Part shown: one piece after another, positions 49,428 to 61,900 of the stretch
Numbering within the stretch: the first letter of the stretch is position 1
Layout of the letters: every line of letters begins with the position of its first letter
NCBI GenBank assembly: GCA_964036155.1
Contig: OZ038422.1
Coordinates: forward strand, 29,473,201 to 29,537,200
Direction: 5' to 3'
From: Diploscapter coronatus
Taxonomy: Eukaryota; Nematoda; Chromadorea; Rhabditida; Rhabditidae
DNA: 64,000 nt
Position numbers and translations under genes: made by a program
Notes under the pieces: generated by a model
The model's database searches: none
Told to the model about the DNA's origin: nothing
Seen by the model: the letters and a program-made list of their open reading frames with translations, nothing else

Positions 49428-51021
49428 ATGGACTATGATGTGAATTATCACGAAAATGAAACATCACTGGAAATGTTGGATAGATTCTACGATTTCGCTA
49501 CGCAGTTTCATATGTCAACTGGAGATATGATAATCGTTATCGTTATACATATAGTCTTATTTTCTAGTGCATTAATGTTGCTTATTCTACTGATCGTTAC
49601 TAAAACGTTTGAATGGAATATTCGAGTGAGCATCCAGAATAGGCAAAATGATGGAAATTGATAAATTAGTCGTTTTAGATGATATTGATAAGCTCAACGC
49701 TATGCTCGTTAATCTGCGTGTTTACGATTCTCTGTGAAAAGATAAATTTCTATGTCCTGCCACGAGACTTCTGGGTTAATCTACTCAAGTGGATGTTGGA
49801 TTTATCCGATTCTGAAGCTGTAGATTTATTTATCTATCATTATGCTACATTCAGTATGACTCAACAAACAATTCTACATAGTGGCAAGTTGGAATTTTTT
49901 CTTTGAAACTCAAAATCTATTTCAGTGATTTATCACCTAATGCCCATATCGTTAGATCGTCTTCTTTTATTGCTGAATTCGTATGAAAACAAAATAAATA
50001 CGGCCTTCATCGTCTTTGTTTTAGTTATCACAGTAAGGAAAAATCGTATCCTTCTGATAATAGGAATTAATTATAGTACACGCTTTCTATAAATGATATA
50101 TGGCTGAATATCGATCCATACAATGTAGTCTTTAAATATATTCAGGACTGCTATAATTACGGGATACCTGTCGTATGAAAATGACGAATTTGAAATATTT
50201 TATTGTAAAATTTGTAGATTCTAATCATTACGAGTTTTGCGAGTTACTACAAGTACAAAAAACTTCGACATGATCAGAACAACTATCACAATTCAGTCAA
50301 TGTATTGAAAAGTTTCACTATTTGAAGGTTTTATCTATAGCTTAGGTTCGATTGAACTATAAGCAAGAGCGTCTAATCTACCGATCATCTTCAATTTTGC
50401 TGATAATTTGTTTCTGGAGGTTTATAAATCACTGGGTGATGCAACAAAAAATTATGAAAGCCAATAGTGGATTTTTTTATGATCTCATGAGCTTTTTATC
50501 GTAAATATGATTTCTACTTGCTCAAAAAGAATCACTTCTATGAGTTCAGAAACCAATGGGACATAGTTCTCTACGTTGGAAATAGCCTATTCTATCTCAT
50601 TTTAGTCTTTGGAGAAGATACAATGATTCGACGAAAAGCGTTAACGTTTCTGACTTGTAATTGTAGGTTATTGTGTCTTTCGGTCTATGCTAATTAGAAA
50701 TTTCAAGCTATTTAAAAATGCATGAAATCTGCAAAAACTTTTTTCATCGACCTAAAATGGTTTAGGTCTTCGATTAAAGGTGACTAGCCGAAATAGAATT
50801 GGGGTGATAAATTCACCACCTGCGTCGATAAAAACCATAGAGGGAAAGCGAATCCGGACTTCCTTTAAAGTTTGCTTATTTTCTGATTAGCGTTTTAAAT
50901 CTGAAGATAATTATAAGTTTAGGGCTCTGAACAAATGACTCTACATTTTGATATGTTGGTCGAGGAGTGGGAGATGGAATTGAGGAAGAAAAGATTACAA
51001 GACAGGAATAACGGTCCCTAA
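49428..51021 (+). CDS. Divergent 7TM receptor, array member F
   Basis: Longest and most fully split member: 385 residues in nine exons, 49428-49625, 49679-49880, 49926-50032, 50077-50172, 50218-50301, 50346-50500, 50550-50662, 50766-50869, 50923-51021. The N-terminus is extended and acidic before TM1. Motifs: TKTFEWNIR, HLMPISLDRLLLLLNSYENK (Asp replaces Glu in the ER motif), LRHDQNNYHNSVN, VRLNYKQERLIY, FGEDTMIRRKALTF, KTIEGKRIRTSF. It has a phase-1 intron just before TM3's end (49881-49925), shared with H and K. The C-terminus is Lys/Arg-rich. Confidence 0.85.
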
Positions 51022-51245
51022 AATTTGCGATTTTGCAATTATTCATTTACTTTACTGATATCTTGCTCAAGTTGTGATCTCAAAACATTGCCATTCACGA
51101 AATGTAATAATTAAAGCGATACCTCGAAGAATATAAATAAACTTTTCTATCCAAATTACTACAGGTGGAATATTAGAAAGGTCATGCAGTTTTGTTTTTC
51201 ATTTTTACGATTGAGTTTCATCTCCAAATAAGTAAAAAAACTTTC

Positions 51246-52136
51246 AGAAAGGAAGTAGGTGAATTGGATGAACTTTCCAAGAAATCATTTTGCGTAGATC
51301 GAGCTTTACTATTGTCACTGGCCGATAACTCGAGGTGAAGTAAATTATGCACAAACTAGAACATGATAAATGTGAATAGCGTATTTACAAATAGTCGCCT
51401 ATCTCATTCCTCGAATATATATGATGTAATGGCGTACAGTCTGTCGCAAACGAGGCACTAATTTCCATGGATCAAGTTTAGTCCCTTTTATTTTGTCCCA
51501 AGTAGTCAGTCATTTACAATGCATATTTAGATGGACATATCTTATTCATTCATCAGATGCTCCTTGTCTTCATAAATCCATATCTCGAGACAAACGATAG
51601 GAAAATATCGGATATAGTCATGGATTTGATTGTGTAAATTTTCGTTGAATAAAACTACAAAGATTTGATTTTAGCATGACCGAATTGACTTATTGGCACT
51701 AGGGAATTTTGATATTCTTCTCGATTTTGATTTTTGGTGAGGATACTCAAATACGAAGAAAGGCTCTAAACATCCTGTTATGCGGATGTAAAAAAGCGAT
51801 TATTCGCCTTATAGATTACATGCATTTTTAGGGATTAGATCACGAATACATAACCAAATACATTTATCAACTCCAGTGGCTCCCGATGTGATAAGATCTG
51901 TCGAAGGTCAAAATATGCAAACATTTTCGAGAAATACGGTATTTCTTGAAGTATATACTCAGTTTAAAGTATTGGGATAAGAAATGTCATGATGCGCTTG
52001 AAATGAATTCATTTAAAGCTTTACCTCCTGATTTTAGGCTAATGATCACATGGAAGTTCATTTTGGAATGTTAAACGATGTATTTTGGAATATCAATGAA
52101 CCTCAAACAAGGACGAGTGTAGAGAATAGAAGATGA
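51246..52136 (+). pseudogene. Degenerate array receptor G
   Basis: Fragments in order: CVDRALLLSLADNS (TM3 end) at about 51290-51335, MLLVFINPYLETNDRKISDI (loop before TM7) at about 51556-51620, then an exon with a TAG where the TM7 start is expected, IFGEDTQIRRKALNILLCG at about 51725-51787, IRSVEGQNMQTFSRNT at about 51890-51938, and a last exon ending at 52136. TM1, TM2, TM4 and TM5 are missing or unrecognisable. Clearly non-functional. Confidence 0.82.
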
Positions 52137-52548
52137 ATGACAAAGCTGTAAATGCTATGAATTGAACCATATGATACCATTGCGTAACAAATGGCAATTA
52201 TCACCTGTCGAATGGTAATTTTTGCAAAGTCATGCTTCTAAAATCTAACCTATCCATTTTCGTAATGATAAATAGAGTGCAAAAACTTGTTCTATGTATT
52301 AGGTAGAAGAGCCTGCAATTAGTCATTTTCAAAATGAACAGCTTGAATTTTAAACTCGCATTTATTTGTAAGGGTTTTGTTGCTGAACATTTGATTTTGT
52401 AAAAGTCGCATATTTCGAAAACTCATATTGGTCGAAGGCTATGCTTTAACTAAAATTCGATTCTTTAGAACATGTGTGAAAGAGAGCTTATTTGATCTAG
52501 CCTATTACTTCTATCATTTAAACGATTGGTTTCATTGAATAGCTCAAA
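52137..52548. other. Spacer between G and H
   Basis: About 410 bp, AT-rich; presumably promoter of member H. Nothing specific recognised. Confidence 0.4.
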
Positions 52549-53914
52549 ATGTGCAAAATTGAATATAGAATTTCGTTGGACGAATATTTTGATTTCTCTA
52601 CTGATATTCTATTATTCATCTCCGCGTCTTTATTACTATACCTGATCTTAACTACCAGTACTTTTTCATGGAACATTAAGGTTATTTTTTGTTGTCGACT
52701 TTTCAAGGTGATCTGTCAACCTTAGGTAATCCTAATTAGTTCAACATGCTGTGCATTAATTTACATTTTTATCTACTACACGCGAATTATTCTAGCATTG
52801 TTATGTATATTAGATCCTTATAAAGAGGCTGATAATGTGTTATTCGAACAATTTTATGCAGTTGAGAATACTTGTATGGTAGTAGGTACAAGGCCTTATT
52901 TGGTCGTCAATCGATTGAAAATGATGTTCAGTTTCTACGCACATTTTTGCCATATCTTGCGAGCGGTTATTATTATTAAAAAATCATTATAAACAAGTAA
53001 AAGAGCCTATTATTGTAATTCCTACTATGGTAGTAACTGTAAGTTTTACGACAATGATGACTATAGAGAATGATTAGGTTGAATTTTCAGTATATAATCG
53101 GCATAATGTATAAAATATATAAGGAAAAACACCGTTTTAGTCATTTTGTGTTGATAATCTACGATTTCACGCTATTTATCGTAAGATACTGCTAATATTC
53201 TATGACTGAAAATTCATTTTTAGATATTATCAACCGTAGTATATCTAAACAGTAGAAAGTATAGAAAAGAAAGATGGAATGATATAGAATATCAGAAATC
53301 GGTTGATGCTCGTCTAAACTTCAAACAACAACGTCTAATTGTCAAGGCTACAATGTGCCTAGTGTTCTTTCAATTCATGGACCTCACTTTTGAAACTGTT
53401 ATATTGCCTCATGTTAAGAAGTCGACAGATGTATGGCTTCATAACCCAACGGCAGAACTTATGAAGTTGGAACTATAAAAAATAAACAAATCAAATACAT
53501 ATGAAACATTATTTTATAGACATATCAATCAAGCACTGCAACATTGGGAATGCACGATATTTTACGTGATATTGATTTTTGGAGAAGACACTGAAATTCG
53601 TAGGAAAATAATACGATTTTTGCTACTAAAATGTAAGTGTTTACAAAGGGACTGAAATAAAGTAACTGTTTCAGGGATCAGACCTAGACGTAGAATCGAT
53701 GCTATAAGAGTTTCACCACCCCTCGTCATAAAGAGCGTTGAAGGAAGAGAAATTCGAACATCCCATGGCATGAATGTAACTTTTTTCCTCTTCAAAATAC
53801 AAAATATCTAATCTTCAGGCTAATGAAGAAGCCCGTCTCTATTTCGGTGAACTTGAGAAATGCTGGGATATCCCTGAATCAAAACGAAAATTCGCCCGAG
53901 TTTTTAAACCTTGA
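52549..53914 (+). CDS. Divergent 7TM receptor, array member H
   Basis: Predicted 346 residues. Exons: 52549-52680, 52726-52885, 52932-53038, 53091-53180, 53224-53465, 53520-53632, 53675-53775, 53819-53914. At first sight exon 2 appears frameshifted before the ER motif, but a 46-nt phase-1 intron (52886-52931) restores THIFAISCERLLLLKNHYKQ. The flanking exon lengths (107 and 90 nt) then equal those of member K exactly. Motifs: STFSWNIK, VDARLNFKQQRLI, FGEDTEIRRKIIRFLL, KSVEGREIRTSHGM, and a Lys/Arg-rich end. PISL before ER is replaced by AISC. Confidence 0.82.
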
Positions 53915-54264
53915 TAATCTTGTTTAGAAATTTTCATTTCGATAAATAAATTCTCTGCACTCTGTAGTAATTACTCACCAAATTGTACGTTTTCAAAAGA
54001 TAATAAGAGAGTGTGTGTGTGTGTGTGGAAAAGCGACATGATTTGATGCATTTCTCGTTTGCAGGTGAACAGGAAGCGTTGCTACACGACATAATTTTAG
54101 AGTAGGAGAGAAAGGTTTGAATGTAATTAATAGATTCAGTTCGTTCGACCACATCCATAGGTAATTTCCTCATTCACAAACTTCAAGCACATAAGGGTGC
54201 TACATTGATTTTTCGTTATTTTTCAAAAATTTGGATTCATCGCTATTTATACAAATTAGTCATT
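53915..54264. other. Spacer between H and I with GT microsatellite
   Basis: About 350 bp. A (GT)n run of about 16 nt lies at 54010-54027. No gene signal. Confidence 0.55.
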
Positions 54265-55736
54265 ATGGAGACTTTGATGATTGCCGATCATTGCGCAGTA
54301 ATTATTCTATTTTCTACTATGACAATCGTGCTTTTCCTTTTAGTTACGTCATCGACGTATTATTGGAATATTCAAGTAAGTAAAGAATTAATTCAAGAAA
54401 AGTTGATTTCTTACGCAAGATTAATCAACTTTGATTTTAGGTCATTTTATTGAGCAATGCAATTTGCTCCATTATTCTTGGCATGCTAGAAATTATAAAA
54501 ATATTGTTCGTGCATCAAATATTACACCCTCTACATTTTTCATCATTCAACTTCAATAAAATCTACATGAATGTGACTGATATGTTTAAGAGCACAGGTA
54601 TTGAATTTAGAGTCGAACGAATAAAAACTGAATATCAACTAAACTTCTCAGCTTTTATAATGAATTTAGTTTTCTGGCATGTGGTGGCAATTTCGCTGGA
54701 GCGAATTTTGCTAATGGTAAAATCATACAAAAATTCTAAAAATCCCATACCAATTTGCTTATTCCTACTAATTTCGGTAAGTTGTCGAATCTCACACGAT
54801 TTTATTAATAATGTCAAAGTAAAAAGACTACGAATTTCAAGAATCATCATTATATAAAAGTCATAGGCTAATTTGCAGTACTTCATGGTCGCAAAAGTAT
54901 TTATACCTCCTATGTTTTCGGTATCTATAGAAGAGACTATCAACAGAGTTATGCTATTTGTAATGCCAGTAGTAAGATTATAATTTTTCTTTACGCTACT
55001 ATTGTTCATTAGTCAATTTAGGTGGCAATAGCAGTAATAATAATTAGTCGATACAGATATAGAGCTGTTCGAGCTCACAAAGTCTATGATAAAACGGTTG
55101 CAGCCAGGCTGAATTTCAAAGTTCAAAAGTTGCTCTATCGTGCCATTATCGTGCCTTTGATTATGTATATGATTGTCGTCATCATTGAGCAAATTATTCT
55201 TCCACGTATACAAAAGCAAACAGAGTATTTTTCTAGACAAACTCAGGAAATATTTTACGCTGAATTATATTTCCTAGTCATGTAAGTTTCATAAAAAAAA
55301 TGATCGCATTGTAAAACTAAAATTTTAGCTGCATTAGAAATTGGGTTATATATTTTGGAACAATTGCATTTTATATCGTTTTAGTTTTTGGAGAAAATAC
55401 TGATATTCGTCGTAGGGCATTGAAAATACTTGGATACTGTCTAAGTCCGTCATTATTTATTTTAGTAAAGAAATATTCGAAATTGCAGTTATGAACATTA
55501 GAGAGAAAATGAGGTCCGATGTGATGGTAAAGAAGCCGCTCCCAAAAGCTATCAAGACAGTTGAAGGAGAGAAACTTCGTACTGATTATGATGTAAGTTA
55601 AACAGATACAATAGATGCAATGCATCGAATGATCACTGTTGAAATTTCAACTTTTTAGGCTCAAAGTGAAACGGATATTTACTTCGACCAATTGAATTCA
55701 TCATGGGATAGAGCTTTCCCCGAAAACTCCTCTTGA
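54265..55736 (+). CDS. Divergent 7TM receptor, array member I
   Basis: Predicted 363 residues. Exons: 54265-54375, 54441-54776, 54879-54971, 55022-55281, 55329-55438, 55489-55592, 55659-55736. Seven hydrophobic segments can be placed at about 8-33, 38-60, 108-135, 150-170, 178-196, 222-250 and 286-306. Motifs: STYYWNIQ, FWHVVAISLERILLMVKSYK, KVYDKTVAARLNFKVQKLLY, FGENTDIRRRALKIL, KTVEGEKLRTDYD, DIYFDQLNSSWDRAF. Members I and J form a subgroup (KAYD/KVYD and FKVQKL in place of NYRQERL). An open frame also continues upstream of the ATG, so the start could lie further left. Confidence 0.85.
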
Positions 55737-56116
55737 AAATTCGTCGCAGTCTTACGATATCGAACTTTCCTACGCTGCCATTTTTAATTGAACTCCGTCA
55801 ACTGAAACCTATTATTAAAATTGTAAAGGTGCATTTCACATTTCATTTTTATTTTGTATCTCGTTTGCGCAAATAACAGGAAGTTCAATCACCGAATTTT
55901 TGAGACTAATTAGGTGCAAATTGGAATAGTCGCATTTCATTGTCAGCTAGTTTTTATTTTGACTAGGAAACGTATTTTGAATTATTAATTATATTATCTA
56001 ATGATCAATTATGAGTACTTACTGATGATTATTGACTGTGTATCTATCTCAATTTTAATTGTAACTACGATTTTTGTGACGATTGTAATGAACATATCAG
56101 CTACATATCATCAGAA

Positions 56117-56232
56117 GGCTCATAGAAAAAGACACCGGGTTTTCTAAGAAATAGTATGAGAAAGCAAGAGAAGAAAAGAAAAAAGCCGGTGTCTTTTTCT
56201 AACTGGTGTCCCGGTATCTTTTTCTACGAGCC
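56117..56232. mobile_element. Small MITE, copy B, in receptor pseudogene J
   Basis: 116-bp element with terminal inverted repeats: GGCTCATAGAAAAAGACACC at the left and the complement of GGCTCGTAGAAAAAGATACC at the right. The core (TTTTCTAAGAAATAGTATG) is shared with copy A at 27297-27421, in the same orientation. It lies at the exon 1/intron 1 boundary of pseudogene J. Confidence 0.8.
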
Positions 56233-56449
56233 CATTAGAATATAAAAGTGAAAATGTTGATCCTTATAAGACTGTATTTTTAATTTAGGTTATTTTATTG
56301 AGCAATATCGTCTCAGCCTTGATTCTTAGTTTGATAAAATCATTTAAAATGTTATTGATCTTTCAAATAATTCCACATTACTTTGTAATCCAGAAATTTG
56401 CTGTGATTTATAAAAGTCTCGAACAAATTTTTATGAATTCGGGTAGAGC

Positions 56450-57409
56450 TAGAGACCGCCAGCCATTTTGCCAAATTCACTCTGGCACTATGTTTTCTAC
56501 ATTTTTCAGGGTCTGAGGTGCCCCTCTAAACATCCCCACCGAAAAAACCGCGAAAAAATACGTTACTGATAAAAAATTTAATAAAATTTAACGCGAAAAA
56601 TCGGAAAAATCGCTCCTTTTCGTGGACAAGGGAAAGGGGCGTGGCCTATCTGCAAAAGACACTATGCCGCTCGCTTTCCCCTTTCTTTCCCTGCCTTTGG
56701 GGATCTTTTTCTCTGCACTCTCTTCCATTCAGTATTGGCTTCTTTTATATTTTCGCGAATTATCAGGATCTCAGTCGCGGGTACTAGGATTTTTCTGATT
56801 TTTTCACCGAAGACGGACAATTGACCAACTAATCAAAATATGAAATAAAAAAATATGTACCTTTCAAGATATGCCTAGGGTGATCCAATTTAGCAAAGAC
56901 AAAAAAATGGTCATTTTGAAATTAATTTAAAAAATATTTTTTGATAAAATTTCGTTTTTTTCTTTTGAATAACGTAATTAGGGAGTATCAAATTTTATTT
57001 TAGTCAAGTTTTCGGACGATTTCAGTGATCCTTTGTCAAGATACAGTACTGTAAAGACGAGCATCTATTATTGCCTCGGGAAAAGTTGCGGGTCCTAGGA
57101 TTTTTCTAATTTTTACATATTTTGTACATTTCAACTAGGTGTACCGATTCATCAAAAAAAATGAAATGTACCTTTTTTATAACTCGAAATATTAGCATTG
57201 TCGTAATTTGGTGTGCATTTGACGCGCATTTGCGGACTTATTTCGCGCCCAATCAATAAATCGATATCACCACGTGAAAGAGCGGTATCGAATTGTATAG
57301 TAGGTACCGATCAATTACTAAAAACAAAAAAAATCGGCGATAATCGAAAGGGTTATCAACTATGGACAATATTGAATCCAGTGAAAGGGGCGGGACTTGG
57401 CGGTCCCTA
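56450..57409. mobile_element. Non-autonomous hAT-like element with 8-bp target duplication
   Basis: 960-bp insertion bounded by GGTAGAGC at 56442-56449 and again at 57410-57417, an exact 8-bp target-site duplication as made by hAT transposases. The ends are TAGAGACCGCCA and the complement of TAGGGACCGCCA (11 of 12 match). No transposase frame is present, so it would need a partner in trans. It interrupts exon 2 of receptor pseudogene J. Confidence 0.85.
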
Positions 57410-58979
57410 GGTAGAGCTGAAATTCTTATATAACAACAACTTTTACAAGTTTTAGTATTTTGGTACGTTCTATCTATTTCGTTTGAGCGAACTCTGCTAT
57501 AAATGCAATCCTAAATGTATCTACACCTTTCTGCTCATATCGGTATATTCTATATGTGATAGGGAAAAAATTCTAAATAAAAATTACAGAATGTTATAGT
57601 TCTAAAGTCACTTATTCCTCGTCTATTGCCCGTTCCTATTGGTCCAAAAATTAATATGGTTTATCTAGGAATCTTACCAATTGTAAATGAAGCACTTTAT
57701 CGTATCGAAATAATTTTAATTTTAGATAGTGATAGTCTCAATAGCAATAAGTCGAAAAAGCTATGGCATTGCACGAGTTAATAAAGCGTATGATAGAACT
57801 GTTTCCGCTAGGCTCAATTTTAAAGTTCAAAAGTTGATATTTTGTGCAGTGGCTGTTCATATTATCATGTATACTATAATAGTAAATAGCGATAATATTA
57901 TAATCTCTGATTGAGCGCTCGAGTTAAAAAATTGTATTTGGTTGACAATAATTTAGTAGATCTTCAGGTTATTGAGTAAATCAAACTAAATTTGCAGCTG
58001 TATTGAGAATTGAACGATTTATTGTGGAACCATAATTTTTCATCTTGTTTTAGTCTTCGATGAAGACACTGATATAAGACGACGAACTTTGAAACGCTTA
58101 GAGATTTATTTCAGTGAGTTCAAAAATTGTTTTAAGAAAATGATGATTCATTTTGTGGTCCTAAAAAAGACAAATAAGGTGAGTCCCTATGTTGCGGATA
58201 AAACTTCTTCACTAGTTATGAAGTCAGTTGAAGGTCGACGAGTTCAAATAACATATGACGTAAACAATGCATATATTAATTTTCAATTAAAGATAGCTTT
58301 AAAATTTAGTACGTTTAAAAACTAACGTTGACTACTCCAGCTTGATATTTAGGCATTTGGCAGGTGAAAAATTGCCTACCGAGATAAAAGAAATTCAAGG
58401 CATTTTCAAGCTTTAATTCTCATTTACCATATATTTATCTATGCGTTATGTAATAATTCTGCGATTTTAGGCTCAAGACGAAGTGAGCATCTAATTCGAT
58501 CAACTCGAGCAATCTTGGGATAGGGCTTACTTTCAAGCAAATCAAGCGTAAATTTCCTACGTCAGGGTAATTCTTTTAATAGCCACTATTGAATTCTCCT
58601 ACACTTGTTCTGATATTGAATCAGATTTCTCATATTTTTATGAGTGTATTTTTTCACGAAGGTATATAATATTTCTAATCTTCGAAAATTTGATTTCAAA
58701 AAATTTCGTGTTTCTAGCGTTGATTTTGCGAGAACTTTGATATTCAATAAAACCCTCATTTATAAGCTGCAATGAGTTGTTTTTCTGCGATAATTACGCC
58801 TTCAAAGCTAGCTTCTTGACGTTGAGCGTCTCTTACTCCAATCTATAATGGATTTCTAACCTATCATTTTCCCAAATGTTGTTAACAAAAAATAAACTTT
58901 CAGAAATTACGACAATTTGAAGGCTCACGATCCACTCGGAAACATTGAGCAAATTTTGTACGAACTTCATACCTAAATA

Positions 58980-61900
58980 ATGCAATTCTCTATAATTGCG
59001 GTTTTGTTCAGTCATTTTCCATTAGCTTTGTCGTCGTTATGGTTATTGATTTTGATGTCTATTACAGATACATTTTTTTGGAATATTAAGGTATGTAAGT
59101 TTATCTAAAAGTTGAGAAAAATGGACATAAATTATCAGCCGGCCGCCGAAGGCGGCCGGCGGAGGTTGTATTCACTTTTAACAATGCGTGACGCTTTAGA
59201 CATAAAAATCGATGTAAAACTCATTCTGATTGGTTTTAAAAGCTGATTTCGATGTCAGATTCGTGTTCAGCGTGGTCGAAAACCCTGGGGTAGTTTCCGG
59301 GGCCGAAACTATATCGGGAGCTGAGATATCGACATAGGTCATGTTCAAAAAGTGGTGTTTTGTGATCTCTGTCACGAAATCAGTTGCCCGGATTTTTCTC
59401 TCTTAGTTTTAATCCATTTTCGATGGGGTTTTTTTTAATCGAGAGGCCTATAGAAGTCCTACTTGCGCGCAAAGAATGGATCATTTTCAACATATGGGGG
59501 CAGAGCTACAGTACTCCAAAGTTCGAAAAAAGTGATTTTTCGGAAATAACTTTCGTTAAATCGATTTTTAGCCGCACCTTTTTTAATATGTTGTAGAGCT
59601 CGCCATTCCACGTCGATTAAAAAAAAGAACGTCGATTTTGGTCCAGATATTAGCGAGTTACGGTACTTTGAAAGTCAAAATATCTCAACTTTGAGCCAAA
59701 ATTAGAGTATAAAAACGAGTAGTAGAAACGCTCAAATTTTGTAAGTAGATAGCACTTGATGAGTACTTTCTAAAAATATCAGAATATTGAACTTTTTATT
59801 AACAAAAATTTTCGTGACAGCCTCTTGAAAGTCGCATTTCGACTTTCTGGGATATCTCAAAATTTTCCCGAATAAGTCGTCTGGTGATGTTAACCAAAGT
59901 TGTAGAGCCTGGATTGGGCTTTCTAATGCTTTTTACAGATCCGAGATCCGATGATCCCTTGGCGAGCTATGACGTTTCAAAGTTCCAGCTGTCAATAGCC
60001 GGATATCGTCAATGCATTTTTCGAAATTTGAAACTGTCTACGATACGGCGCAAATGGTTGTCAGGTTCACAGCCGAAAAGGGGTGCCCTGAAGTGTGCGA
60101 GTGATCGCCGCTGGGGTTCGGCTCAACGAGCCCCGAATATTTTTTTGCAAAAATTAGCAAAGATGAGGAATCATCTTTCGACGTCGACGTGGGGATTCTG
60201 GAGTCAAAAATCGAAATTCTTTTTTTTTTGCACAAAAATGCAGAAAATTGATAGACAAGTCATTTTAGCATCTGATTGACGATGAAAAATCATCTTTTGA
60301 CGTCGACGTGAGGATTCTGAAGTCAAAAATTGAAATTCTTTCTTTTTGCACAAAAACGCAGGAAACTGATAGACAAATCGTTCTAGCGTCTGATTGACGA
60401 CGAAAGATCGCATTTTGACGTCGACATATCGGCCATTCTATACAAAAGTGAAGCATTACTGGGAAAGACGGTACAGCCCCAAAATTATTTTCCTGGAAAT
60501 GGTCCCTAGTAATGTAATCGAGGGTGGAGAATCCGAAAATCGAGGTCCCAGAGTTTGAATGAACGTTGTAGCGAATGTCGTACTCGAAAATTCAAAAATC
60601 GTTAAAAAGCATCAATTTGTCAAATTTGGTATCAAACACCGTCTCGATGAGATAAACAACTTTCATTGACAAACTTTTCCGACACTTTCGATCAGCACGT
60701 TCGTAAAACGCAAATGGTACCCGATTTTATTGCATATTATTATAGCCCAGTTCATTAGAAACATTTTGGTATATGACACTTGCCATAAAAAGTGAGTGCT
60801 GTTAGAGAAATTAATTTTTTTCGAAATGCGATCAAGTCTCACTTTGAACGAAAAAATTCATTATATATTCCAGCACGATGATAATCACCACTTGGGGACT
60901 AAATGGTTGTCTGTAAATGAAGACAGAATTTGGATGTGATCATTGTGCCTTACAAAATTCACTAAAAAGTCCACCAACATCGATCGACCACGCTGAACAC
61001 GAATTACTTGCATGCTATTTCGGATTCTGCAGATATTTTTAGAGTCAAAACTTCGTTTTGAAATGAAAAGAGATCAACCCATTCAAAAGGGGTTTTAAAA
61101 AACAAAAAAAGCGGAGGTTGTTTTATTCATGCAAAGCGCTCTATTTGTATCCAAAAGTGATTCGTATGAAAGGAGATCAATAAAAGAAGATCAGCCAATA
61201 TTTTAATAATCCCGATGCCCGTTGCTTGTACATCACAAGTAGAAATATTTCGGCGACTGATTCCATATTTGAGAGACTTTCACCTGCGAATACAACCGAC
61301 GTGCCTCCTTTGAACTTTCTTAATAAGAATATTTCTGTGCTAACGCACAAGTAATGTTTTGTTTTTATCACATGATATAGCTCTTGCTGGGAAGATATTT
61401 ATTCTTGTTCTTTTCGCTCGTTCTAATATAACTTTTCTTATTCACCGTTTCCAAGTAAAATGATTATTCTAATCACCGACATTCGCAGGACATCTGTTTG
61501 GGAAAAGGTACTGTCCTCTTGCCACTACCTTGCAGAACCCAGCAGGGCATTAGAATTTCTCTATTTCTCTAATGGATATCTAAATGACCACTTATGAGTT
61601 ATCTATAGGACGAAATAAAAGATTAGTAAAATTTGCAAATTAGTGGCTCAATGCTGTTTTGTGAGATCACTCTAGTGGATAACTGGTTGATCACTGAAAG
61701 AATATTCCCCGATTGTTAAATGTGCATTCTACAGGAACATTTTAAAAAATTAATCAAACTATCTAAGAGGCGCGTCGGTTGTATTCGCAGGTGAAAGTCT
61801 CTCAAATATGGAATCAGTCGCCGAAATATTTCTACTTGTGATGTACAAGCAACGGGCATCGGGATTATTAAAATATTGGCTGATCTTCTTTTATTGATCT

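Larger units (their letters stand above)
56021..58551 (+). pseudogene. Array receptor J, broken by two insertions
   Basis: Sister of member I, now dead. The TM1 exon is readable (YLLMIIDCVSISILIVTTIF) and ends at the 56117-56232 MITE, which sits where the splice donor should be. Exon 2 (56289 on) gives VILLSNIVSALILSLIKSFK up to FMNSGRA and is then interrupted by a 960-bp hAT-like element. Beyond it, the reading is degenerate (FWYVLSISFERTLL then a stop). Later exons keep VNKAYDRTVSARLNFKVQKL, FDEDTDIRRRTLKRL, KSVEGRRVQITYD and LEQSWDRAYF, with further stops near 57915, in the TM7 exon and in the last exon. Confidence 0.88.

Noticed and set aside
52930..52980. Apparent frameshift in receptor H before the ER motif
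   Set aside because: A 46-nt phase-1 intron (52886-52931) restores the frame and gives exon lengths identical to those of receptor K, so H is kept as intact.
60038..60456. Three similar minus-strand frames (each with an EFQFLTSE-like or RISIFD-like stretch)
   Set aside because: They are the 119-bp tandem repeat read in different registers, with no family motif.
61177..61371. Minus-strand frame with a VFAGESLSNMESVAEIF stretch
   Set aside because: It lies wholly in one arm of the inverted repeat and reappears in the other arm; nothing suggests a protein.
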